Positions 8,513 through 15,855 of a stretch of 64,000 bases of DNA are shown here, one piece after another. This DNA comes from Flavobacteriales bacterium (GTDB lineage Bacteria; Bacteroidota; Bacteroidia; Flavobacteriales_F; PHOS-HE28). Position 1 is the stretch's first letter. Each line of letters begins with the position of its first letter. Made by a program: the position numbers and the translations under genes. Location of the stretch: positions 310,001 through 374,000 of the forward strand of contig JADJVC010000034.1 of the NCBI GenBank assembly GCA_016710685.1, read 5' to 3'. The notes beneath the pieces were generated by a model, which was given only the letters and a program-made list of their open reading frames with translations, did not search any database and was not told where the DNA came from.

Positions 8513-9379
8513 ATGCGCGCTTTCCTTGCATTCTGCCTCGCTGCCACCATGGCCGCTTGTTCCGCACCTCCAAATGAGGCGGGACAAGCGGCCATCACCG
8601 CTGTTGAGCCGCAGCGCATCGTAACGTTGAACGGCACGCTCACAGAGATCGTTTCCGCACTTGGGCTCGGCAGCAACATCGTTGGCACGGATGTTACCAG
8701 CAAGTACCCCGAGGCCGTGAATGCACTGCCCAAACTGGGCCACGATAAAGCGATCCGTGCCGAGGGCGTGATCTCACTTTCCCCGGACCTGGTGCTTGCG
8801 AACGCGGACCAGTTGGATCCCGCCGTTGAAGGCCAATTGCGGCAGGCTGGTGTGCGACTGTTGCTTTTCACGCCGCAAAACAGCATCGACGGCACCAAGC
8901 AATTGATCGCGCAGATCGCGGATTCCACCGGGCGCAGCGCGGAAGCCGCGGCGCTCGCAGCGCACATCGACAGTGATCGTGCAGCAGTGGTCCCGTTGTC
9001 GCCCAGCCCGAAAGTGCTCTTCATCTATGCGCGCGGCGCAGGCACGTTGTTGGTGGCCGGTGAAGGCACGCCGGTCCAGAGCTTGATCACGCTCGCGGGC
9101 GGCACCAACGCCGTTACGGGTTTCGCCGATTTCAAGCCGCTAACGCCCGAAGCGCTGGTGGCCGCAAACCCCGATGTAGTGCTCTACTTCAACACCGGCG
9201 CGGACGATCTGCAAGGCAATGAAGGCTTGTTGCGCGTGCCCGGCATGGCCAGTACCGGCGCGGGCCGCAACGGCGCGTTCATCCGCTTGGATCCCGTGGT
9301 GATGGCCGGTTTCGGCCCCCGGGCCGGAAAGGCCGTTGCGCTGCTGAATGCGGATCTGGCGCGCTACGTAAAACCATGA
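8513..9379 (+). CDS. hmuT: heme ABC transporter substrate-binding lipoprotein (HmuT-like)
   Basis: A 288-residue periplasmic binding protein of the class III/TroA type. The chosen ATG gives a short lipoprotein signal with lipobox TMAAC (Cys about residue 16), so it is probably tethered. The motifs RIVTLNGTLTEIVSALGLG, the LSPDLVL stretch and VAGEGTPVQSLITLAGGTNAV are those of hemin-specific HmuT/ShuT proteins rather than generic siderophore binders. It would carry heme from the outer-membrane receptor to the inner-membrane permease. It follows the HmuY-like gene after 5 nt and overlaps the permease gene by 4 nt. Substrate assignment rests on motifs plus the neighbouring HemS-type gene; B12 or siderophore is a less likely alternative. 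Confidence 0.87.
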   Translation: MRAFLAFCLAATMAACSAPPNEAGQAAITAVEPQRIVTLNGTLTEIVSALGLGSNIVGTDVTSKYPEAVNALPKLGHDKAIRAEGVISLSPDLVLANADQLDPAVEGQLRQAGVRLLLFTPQNSIDGTKQLIAQIADSTGRSAEAAALAAHIDSDRAAVVPLSPSPKVLFIYARGAGTLLVAGEGTPVQSLITLAGGTNAVTGFADFKPLTPEALVAANPDVVLYFNTGADDLQGNEGLLRVPGMASTGAGRNGAFIRLDPVVMAGFGPRAGKAVALLNADLARYVKP

Positions 9380-10422
9380 GCACACGCCAACGCATCATCC
9401 TTTTCGTCCTCGGGGCCGCGTTGGTGCTCGCCGTTTTGGTTGCCATGCAAGCTGGCGCTGTTAACATTCCGCCAGGCGCGTTCTTCTCGTCGCTTGCGGC
9501 CAGCCTCGGATTTTCAATGGGCGCACATTCGGATATGCAACACGCCGTGCTCACCGTGGTGCGACTGCCGCGCGTACTCGTATCGCTGCTTGCGGGCGCG
9601 GCCTTGGCCACGGGCGGCACGGCAATGCAGGCGCTGTTCCGCAATCCGCTCGCGGATCCATCCATCATCGGCATTTCGTCCGGCGCTGCGCTGATGGCGG
9701 CCGTCGCCATCGTGATGACGCATTGGGCCAGCGCGTTCTTCGGTGGTTGGGCCGGCACGTTCGCGTTACCGATCGCCGCGTTCATCGGAGCGGTGGGCAC
9801 CACGTTCCTCGTTTTCGGCATTGCGCGTGAAGGCCGCCGTACCAACGTGGCGGCCATGCTGTTGGCGGGCGTCGCTATCGCGGCCCTCACGGGTGCGCTC
9901 ACGGGCCTGCTCACCTTCACCGCCAACGACGCGCAACTGCGCAGCATCGTTTTCTGGATGCTCGGCAGCTTAGGCGGCGCAGACCTCAACGCCGTGTGGG
10001 TGTTGTTGGTGGCTGTTCCTGTTCCGTTGATCATTCTGCTGCGCATGCATAAGCCGCTAAACGCGCTCGCGCTCGGCGAAGATCAGGCGCGCCACATCGG
10101 CGTGGACGCTGAACGGATGAAGCGCATCGTAGTGCTCTGCACGGCCTTGATGGTCGGCGCAACGGTGGCGCTCTGCGGCGTGATCGGCTTCGTGGGCCTC
10201 GTGGTTCCGCACATGCTGCGCCTCGCTGGCGGAGCGGACAACCGCTTCCTTCTGCCTGCGTCCGCATTGGGCGGCGCCGTACTGCTCTGCCTCGCCGATA
10301 CGCTTGCCCGCACCGTTGCCGCGCCCGCCGAAGTGCCCATCGGCGTGATCACCGCGCTGTGCGGTGCACCCGTATTCCTCTACTTGTTGGTACGCCGCAA
10401 AAGCAGTTTGCAATTTGCCTGA
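9376..10422 (+). CDS. hmuU: heme ABC transporter permease (HmuU-like, FecCD family)
   Basis: A 348-residue integral membrane protein of the FecCD/BtuC permease family, with about ten hydrophobic segments. Family landmarks are RLPRVLVSLLAGAALATGGTAMQALFRNPLADP, read here in pieces (the LAGAALA...G..MQ...RNPLADP signature), and the cytoplasmic GFVGLVVPHMLRLAGG loop that docks the ATPase. It would work as a homodimer that moves heme into the cytoplasm. ATGA overlap with hmuT and a 1-nt gap to hmuV indicate a tightly coupled operon. Confidence 0.93.
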   Translation: MSTRQRIILFVLGAALVLAVLVAMQAGAVNIPPGAFFSSLAASLGFSMGAHSDMQHAVLTVVRLPRVLVSLLAGAALATGGTAMQALFRNPLADPSIIGISSGAALMAAVAIVMTHWASAFFGGWAGTFALPIAAFIGAVGTTFLVFGIAREGRRTNVAAMLLAGVAIAALTGALTGLLTFTANDAQLRSIVFWMLGSLGGADLNAVWVLLVAVPVPLIILLRMHKPLNALALGEDQARHIGVDAERMKRIVVLCTALMVGATVALCGVIGFVGLVVPHMLRLAGGADNRFLLPASALGGAVLLCLADTLARTVAAPAEVPIGVITALCGAPVFLYLLVRRKSSLQFA

Positions 10423-10423
10423 A

Positions 10424-11288
10424 ATGCTGAGCGCCCAACACCTTACCTGGCACGTGCAGCGCGACCGCAAGCGGTTGTTGAACGACGTTTCGTTCGATGT
10501 GGCACCCGGGCGAACTGGTGGTGGTTTTAGGTCCTAACGGCGCAGGAAAGAGCACGCTTTTGCGGTTGCTCGCGGGCGATCTCCCCTTGCAACAGGGAGA
10601 GGTGCGTTGGAAGGAGGCAGCGATGAAGGATCATGCACCGAAGGACCTGGCGCGAAGCCGTGCCGTGCTCGGCCAGCAGAATGCCGTGGGCCTTGCTTTC
10701 ACCGTGGAGGAAGTGGTGCGCATGGGCCGCTATCCGTACTACGGCAACACACCTTCGCGCAGCGATACCGAAGCCGTGGACCGCGCCATGCACACTGCTC
10801 AACTCGATGCCTTGCGGATGCGTGTACTGGACACTACCAGCGGTGGCGAACAGCAACGCACGCAAATCGCGCGCACCTTCACGCAAGTGGACAACAACGC
10901 ACCCGGCCCGCGCCTGTTGCTGCTCGACGAACCGCTGAACGACCTCGACATCCGCCACCAGCACGCGTTGATGGATGCTGCGAAAAGCTTCGCCAAAGAA
11001 GGCCATTGTGTGTTGGCCGTGCTTCACGACGTGAACATGGCCGCGCAATACGCCGACCGCATCCTGCTGATGAATGCCGGGCGCATTACGGCTTCCGGCG
11101 TGCCGGATGATGTGCTCACAGCGCCGATCCTCAGCGAGGCTTATGGCCTCGCCGCTCGAGTAATGCCCCATCCTTGCCACGCTTGTCCACTGGTCTTCTT
11201 TGATGGATCGCCGAAGCAGACTAACACGGCTGGTGTGCAAGATCAAAACCACAACGCGAAGGCGAGAGCGCTCTCACCCATAATGTAA
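10424..11288 (+). CDS. hmuV: heme ABC transporter ATP-binding protein (HmuV-like), one apparent extra base
   Basis: The ATPase of the heme importer. The ATG one base after the hmuU stop gives MLSAQHLTWHVQRD...LLNDVSFDVAPG, and the expected ELVVVLGPNGAGKST continues one frame over. Removing one base from CCCGGG (10505-10510) gives a continuous ~287-residue protein with Walker A GPNGAGKST at residues 36-44. The Q-loop (LGQQN), the signature TSGGEQQR, Walker B RLLLLDEPLNDLD and the H-loop VLHDVNMA follow. Without correction, translation from 10424 stops soon after codon 40. A functional start inside the shifted frame (10497) would lose the first strands of the fold, so a sequencing insertion is the simpler explanation. 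Confidence 0.88.
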
Positions 11289-11301
11289 ACAACCAAAAAC
11301 C

Positions 11302-12363
11302 ATGGAAACCGCAACAAACACCGCACCCTTGGAAGCACGCTTCAATGAGTTGATGGCCACCAAGCCGAAAACCCGCATCCGCAACGCCGCCATGGAGCTT
11401 GGCGTAAGCGAAGTGGAACTGCTGGTATTACGCATCGGTGACGGAGTTACGCGGCTGCGTCCGGAATTTCGCGCCTTGATGGCGGAGATACCCAAGATGG
11501 GCCGGGTAATGGCACTTTCACGCAACGACGATGCGGTGCATGAGCGCAAGGGTGAATACCTCAACCCCTCGCTCACCGGCCAGCACGTTGGCCTCTTCGT
11601 GGGTGCCGACATCGACCTGCGGATCTTCTGGGGTCCGTGGAATTCCGCCTTTGCGGTGATCGAAGAAGGAAAGGACGGTCCGCGCCGCAGCATCCAGTTT
11701 TTTGCCAAGGACGGAGAGGCCGTCCACAAGGTCTACCTGCTTCCGGAAAGCAACGTCACCGCTTTTGAGGGCTTGATCGCGGAGTACAAGAACGACGACC
11801 AAAGCAAGACACAAGCCGTGAAGCCTTGGCCCGCCGAGCCTTCCGAAAAGCCCGATGCCGAGATTGATGCGAATGGCTTTCAGGCCGAGTGGAAAGCCAT
11901 GAAGGACACGCACGATTTTTACGGCATGACGCGCAAGTACGGCGTGTCCCGCACGCAGTCGTTGCGCCTTGCACCCGAAGGCTTCACCACGAAGTTGAAG
12001 AACAACGCCATGCGCGAAATGGCCACTGCGGCTTCGAAGAGCGGCCTGCCCATCATGGTCTTCATCGGCAACAAGGGCATGATCCAGATCCACACCGGCC
12101 CGGTGAAGAACCTCCTGGACGTGCCCGAATGGTTCAACGTGATCGACCCCGATTTCAACATGCACGTGCGCGAAGGCGCCATTACTGAAAGTTGGGTGGT
12201 GCGCAAGCCCAGCGAGGACGGAATGGTAACGGCGTTGGAATGCTTTGATGCGAAGGGCACGCTGGTGGTGCAGTTCTTCGGAAAGCGCAAGCCCGGCATC
12301 CCTGAACTTCCCGAATGGGCGGCACTCTTGGCGGACTTGGAAACGAAATTGAAACTGGCTTGA
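11302..12363 (+). CDS. hmuS: HemS/ChuS-type cytoplasmic heme-handling protein
   Basis: A 353-residue protein with the internal two-fold repeat of the HemS/ChuS/HmuS family. Each half has the conserved segment: GRVMALSRNDDAVHERKGEYLN and VGLFVGADIDLRIFWGPWNSAFAV in the first, and IMVFIGNKGMIQIHTGPVKNL...WFNVIDPDFNMHV in the second. Members bind cytoplasmic heme, and several degrade it or release its iron. It has no signal peptide. It follows hmuV after 13 nt and precedes the receptor gene by 31 nt, which makes heme the most likely substrate of the whole operon. Whether it cleaves heme or only stores and transfers it cannot be told from sequence. Confidence 0.9.
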   Translation: METATNTAPLEARFNELMATKPKTRIRNAAMELGVSEVELLVLRIGDGVTRLRPEFRALMAEIPKMGRVMALSRNDDAVHERKGEYLNPSLTGQHVGLFVGADIDLRIFWGPWNSAFAVIEEGKDGPRRSIQFFAKDGEAVHKVYLLPESNVTAFEGLIAEYKNDDQSKTQAVKPWPAEPSEKPDAEIDANGFQAEWKAMKDTHDFYGMTRKYGVSRTQSLRLAPEGFTTKLKNNAMREMATAASKSGLPIMVFIGNKGMIQIHTGPVKNLLDVPEWFNVIDPDFNMHVREGAITESWVVRKPSEDGMVTALECFDAKGTLVVQFFGKRKPGIPELPEWAALLADLETKLKLA

Positions 12364-12394
12364 ACGTGACCAAGCGCAGCGCTTTTCAGATGAA

Positions 12395-14677
12395 ATGACC
12401 CGACACGTCGCCGCGCTTCTTGGGGTTTCCATTTCCTGCATCGTTGCTGCACAAGTGCCGGTATTGGTGCATGATGAAGGATCGAAGGAAAGTGTGCCCT
12501 ACGCACACGTCTCGTGGAAGGCGATGAACTCCACGGCGAGAGGCGTGGAAGTAGCCGGACCGGACGGCAAGCTCACTTTGCCCCTTGACCAAGCCACTGT
12601 GCAGAACGGAGTTGCGGTTCGCATCGACTTCATCGGCTACCGTGCGCTGTTGGACACGCTCTACACGCTTGCGCCGTGCAGCTTCAGCTTGAAGCACGCC
12701 CAGCTTTTCGATCTTGACCCAGTGGTCGTGACCGGCCAATACCGGCCCACCACGGCGGACAAGGCGGTGCAGCGCATGCACGTCATCGGCGCCGAGCAGA
12801 TCCAGCGCATGGCCGCACAAAACCTCGGCGACGTTCTCGGGCAGGAGCTCAACATGCGCTTAACGCAGGACAACGTGCTGGGCACCTCGCTCAGCATGCG
12901 CGGCATGGGCGGCGAGAACGTAAAAATCCTGGTGGACGGTGTGCCGGTGATCGGCAGGCAGGACGGCAACCTCGACCTGGCGCAGATCGACCTCACGGGC
13001 ATTGAACGCGTGGAAATTCTGGAAGGTCCGCTCAGCGTTAACTACGGAACGAACGCGTTGGCAGGCACCATCAACCTGATCACCCAGAAAAATACCGGTA
13101 ACAGCTCTTCGCTTAAAGCAATTGCATACGTGGAACCCATGGGCCGATTGAACCTTTCCGTGGCGGCGGGCCAGCACTTCGGTAAAAGCGACGTGCTGCT
13201 TTCCGTAGGCCGGAATTTTTTCGGTGGCTGGGCACCCGGTCAATCCGGCGTGTTCGACTTCAATGAGCATCTGGCAGATTCCACGCGCTACAAACCGTGG
13301 AAGCCGCGCGAGCAATACTTCGGCAGGCTGAACTACCGCTATGCGCTGAATGACAAATGGACGCTGAACTACAAGGGCGAAGCCATGCAGGACCGCATCA
13401 CCGACCGCGGCATGCCGCGTGCGCCGTATGAAGAGAGCGCCTTCGACTCCGACTTCCTCACGCAGCGGTTCGACAACGCGTTGTTCGCCACGGGCAAGTT
13501 GAACAAAGGCCGACACATCGATGCGCTCATCGCGCACGACCGTTACCAGCGTACGCGCAGGATGTGGATCCGCGACCTCACCACATTGGAAACACAGCCG
13601 GTGCCGGGCGAAGCCGATGATTCACGCTTCAGCTTAACGAACATCCGCGCCACGTATGCCAACGCGAACGACAGCGCCAAGATCGGCTTCGAATTGGGCT
13701 CCGACCTCAACTTGGAGACCGCGGCCGGCGAGCGCATCGCAGATGGCAGCGAACAACAGATCGGCGACTATGCAGCCTTCGCCAGTGCGCAGTGGCGGCC
13801 GGTGCAGCGGCTCATCATCCGCCCCGGATTGCGCTATGCTTACAACACGCAGTACCAAGCTCCGGTGGTTCCTTCCATCGATGTGCGGTTGCAACTCGAC
13901 ACCGCGTTCACACTTCGTGCTTCGTATGCCGAAGGTTTCCGCGCCCCGTCGTTGAAAGAACTCTACCTCTACTTCGTGGATGTAAACCACGACATCCACG
14001 GCAATCCAGATCTCACCGCCGAAACGTCGAACAACTATTCGCTTTCGCTGAGCTACAGGAAGGCGATGGAGAAGGGCGTGTTGCGCGGAGAGATCGCCGG
14101 TTTCCACGACCGCATCCATGACCTGATCACTTTGGCAGAGGAAAATGCGACCCTGTACGGCTACATCAACGTGGGTGAATACCGCACGCTCGGCGGCAGC
14201 TTCAGCTTAGGTTGGGAAAGTGGCCACTGGTCCGTGGGCGCGGGCACTGCACTTACCGGGCGTTACGACACCGTGGGCGTGCGCACCGGCGGTACCACTT
14301 ACGAATTCGCGCCGGAAGTGAACGTCAACGCCACGCGCACCTGGCGCAAGCAGGGGTGGAGCATCACCGCTTTTGCCAAGTACCAAGGCGAACAGCAGAA
14401 CTACATTTTCCTCGACGACGGTAGTCTTTCGCGCGGGCGCATTTCGAGCTACGTGATGGCCGATGCTTCCGTGGCCAAGCAACTTTGCAACGAGCACCTC
14501 ACCGTTTCCGTGGGCTGCAAAAACATTGGCAACATTACTGACCTTAATGCTACGCTGGGAAATGGTGGCGCGCACAGCGGGCCAAGTGCAGGCAGTGTCC
14601 CGCTGGCAACAGGCCGCACGTTTTTCCTGCGGCTGGCACTTGATCTGAAAGGAAAAATAAAGCAGACCACACCATGA
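12395..14677 (+). CDS. hmuR: TonB-dependent heme receptor (HmuR-like)
   Basis: A 760-residue outer-membrane receptor. It has a signal peptide (about residues 1-19), a carboxypeptidase-regulatory-like beta-sandwich domain (about 22-100), a TonB plug (about 115-235: VVTGQYRP, LSMRGMGGENVKILVDGVP, IERVEILEGPLSVNYG) and a 22-strand barrel. The extracellular signature of heme receptors is present: FRAPSLKELY followed by a His-containing loop and GNPDLTAE, equivalent to the FRAP/NPNL boxes that flank the heme-ligating histidine. It would take heme from HmuY-type hemophores and pass it to HmuT using TonB energy. It overlaps the next gene by 4 nt. Confidence 0.92.
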   Translation: MTRHVAALLGVSISCIVAAQVPVLVHDEGSKESVPYAHVSWKAMNSTARGVEVAGPDGKLTLPLDQATVQNGVAVRIDFIGYRALLDTLYTLAPCSFSLKHAQLFDLDPVVVTGQYRPTTADKAVQRMHVIGAEQIQRMAAQNLGDVLGQELNMRLTQDNVLGTSLSMRGMGGENVKILVDGVPVIGRQDGNLDLAQIDLTGIERVEILEGPLSVNYGTNALAGTINLITQKNTGNSSSLKAIAYVEPMGRLNLSVAAGQHFGKSDVLLSVGRNFFGGWAPGQSGVFDFNEHLADSTRYKPWKPREQYFGRLNYRYALNDKWTLNYKGEAMQDRITDRGMPRAPYEESAFDSDFLTQRFDNALFATGKLNKGRHIDALIAHDRYQRTRRMWIRDLTTLETQPVPGEADDSRFSLTNIRATYANANDSAKIGFELGSDLNLETAAGERIADGSEQQIGDYAAFASAQWRPVQRLIIRPGLRYAYNTQYQAPVVPSIDVRLQLDTAFTLRASYAEGFRAPSLKELYLYFVDVNHDIHGNPDLTAETSNNYSLSLSYRKAMEKGVLRGEIAGFHDRIHDLITLAEENATLYGYINVGEYRTLGGSFSLGWESGHWSVGAGTALTGRYDTVGVRTGGTTYEFAPEVNVNATRTWRKQGWSITAFAKYQGEQQNYIFLDDGSLSRGRISSYVMADASVAKQLCNEHLTVSVGCKNIGNITDLNATLGNGGAHSGPSAGSVPLATGRTFFLRLALDLKGKIKQTTP

Positions 14678-15651
14678 AGAACACGGTTGGAATCGGTGGT
14701 TTGTTGGCTGTGATCGCCTTCAGCGGATGCATGAAGGACGAACTGCCGGTGCCTATGCAACCACGCGGCGGCGCAGAGGAATGTGTGGCGCATGTGGGCA
14801 CGGATTACGCCAACCAACTGTGGTTCGATCTGGGCACACACAGCGTAGTGGCGGAGAACAGCAAGATGGATTGGGACCTCGCATTTGAATGCGCTCCGGA
14901 CGGCTGGCAAGTGCGACTGAACTATTCCCGGCTCATGCGCGCACACCGCACATTGGAGAGCACGATCACACAATCCACCGACACCACGGGCTACGGCAAC
15001 ACATGGAAGATCGACTTGCCGAATGGAAGGCCGGACAGCATGGCCTTCGGTGATTGGCGTGCGGAACATCCCGTCTTCGTTTTGGACATGGGCTACAATG
15101 TTTCGGGTCTGCCGATGGGCTTGCGAAAAGTGCAGATCACCGGTGTTACTGGCAGCTCTTTCGACTTTCAGCTTTCCGACCTTGATGGTTCCAACATTCA
15201 AGATTTCATTGTGCAGAAAGATCCCACACGAGCTTACGTACACTTCAGCTTCACCAGCGGAAGCACAGTAATGATCGCACCGCCGCTAGGTACGTACGAC
15301 TTGGTGTTCACGCAGTTCACCGAGCAGTTCTATGCCCCCGACCCGTATCTGTCATACATCGTTACCGGCACGGTGAACGGGTACAGTGGTGCGCGCGTGG
15401 CCCAGCTCAACGGCGATTTTGCGAGCGTCACCTTGGCGGATACCATCAACAACCCCTTCAGTACCGATGAGGACATTATCGGCTACGACTGGAAGGACTA
15501 CTCCTTCGACACGGGCACTTACTTAGTTTACAGCAACCAGATCTACATCGTAGAGGATCGCGAAGGCTACTTCTACAAGCTCCACTTCATCGATTACTAC
15601 GACGAGCAGGGGCAGCGCGGTTCACCGAAGTTCGAGGTGGTGCCGTTGTAG
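14674..15651 (+). CDS. HmuY-family lipoprotein
   Basis: A 325-residue predicted lipoprotein: signal MKNTVGIGGLLAVIAFSGC with lipobox cysteine at residue 19. The mature part has the HmuY plan: an early QLWFDLG...MDWDLAFECAP block, a central YDLVFTQFTEQF block, then DIIGYDWKDYSFDTGTY...IYIVEDREGYFYKLHFIDYYD near the end. HmuY proteins take heme from host or environmental hemoproteins and hand it to the TonB receptor encoded next to them. The 4-nt overlap with hmuR means 1:1 coupling with that receptor. It resembles the first gene of the operon in fold but lacks the T9SS domain, so the locus encodes two HmuY-like proteins with different surface attachment. Confidence 0.85.
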   Translation: MKNTVGIGGLLAVIAFSGCMKDELPVPMQPRGGAEECVAHVGTDYANQLWFDLGTHSVVAENSKMDWDLAFECAPDGWQVRLNYSRLMRAHRTLESTITQSTDTTGYGNTWKIDLPNGRPDSMAFGDWRAEHPVFVLDMGYNVSGLPMGLRKVQITGVTGSSFDFQLSDLDGSNIQDFIVQKDPTRAYVHFSFTSGSTVMIAPPLGTYDLVFTQFTEQFYAPDPYLSYIVTGTVNGYSGARVAQLNGDFASVTLADTINNPFSTDEDIIGYDWKDYSFDTGTYLVYSNQIYIVEDREGYFYKLHFIDYYDEQGQRGSPKFEVVPL

Positions 15652-15657
15652 AGAAAA

Positions 15658-15851
15658 GCGGAGAACGCGAAGAAGATTTTTAACCGCAGAGGCCGCAGAG
15701 AGCGCAAAGAAGAGTAGTCTTGAATTTGCGCAAAGAGAAAAAGGTTGAAGAGATTGCAGAGTTTCGCGATCAGCCCACTTGCTTACTTGCGCTGCGGTTA
15801 AAAATCTTCTCCGCGTTCTCCGCGCCCTCTGCGCCCTCTGCGGTTAAACCT
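15658..15851. repeat. inverted repeat with CAGAGG-type degenerate units
   Basis: The 204-nt gap between the convergent heme operon and the receptor gene holds two 32-nt arms, 15658-15689 and 15792-15823. They are inverted copies with 31 of 32 positions matching (core GATTTTTAACCGCAG). Both arms run into degenerate ~9-nt units of the type CCTCTGCGC / GCGCAGAGG, continuing to 15851. It could act as a bidirectional terminator or RNA stem. It belongs to a dispersed family seen elsewhere in the window. Confidence 0.85.
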
Positions 15852-15855
15852 TTCC

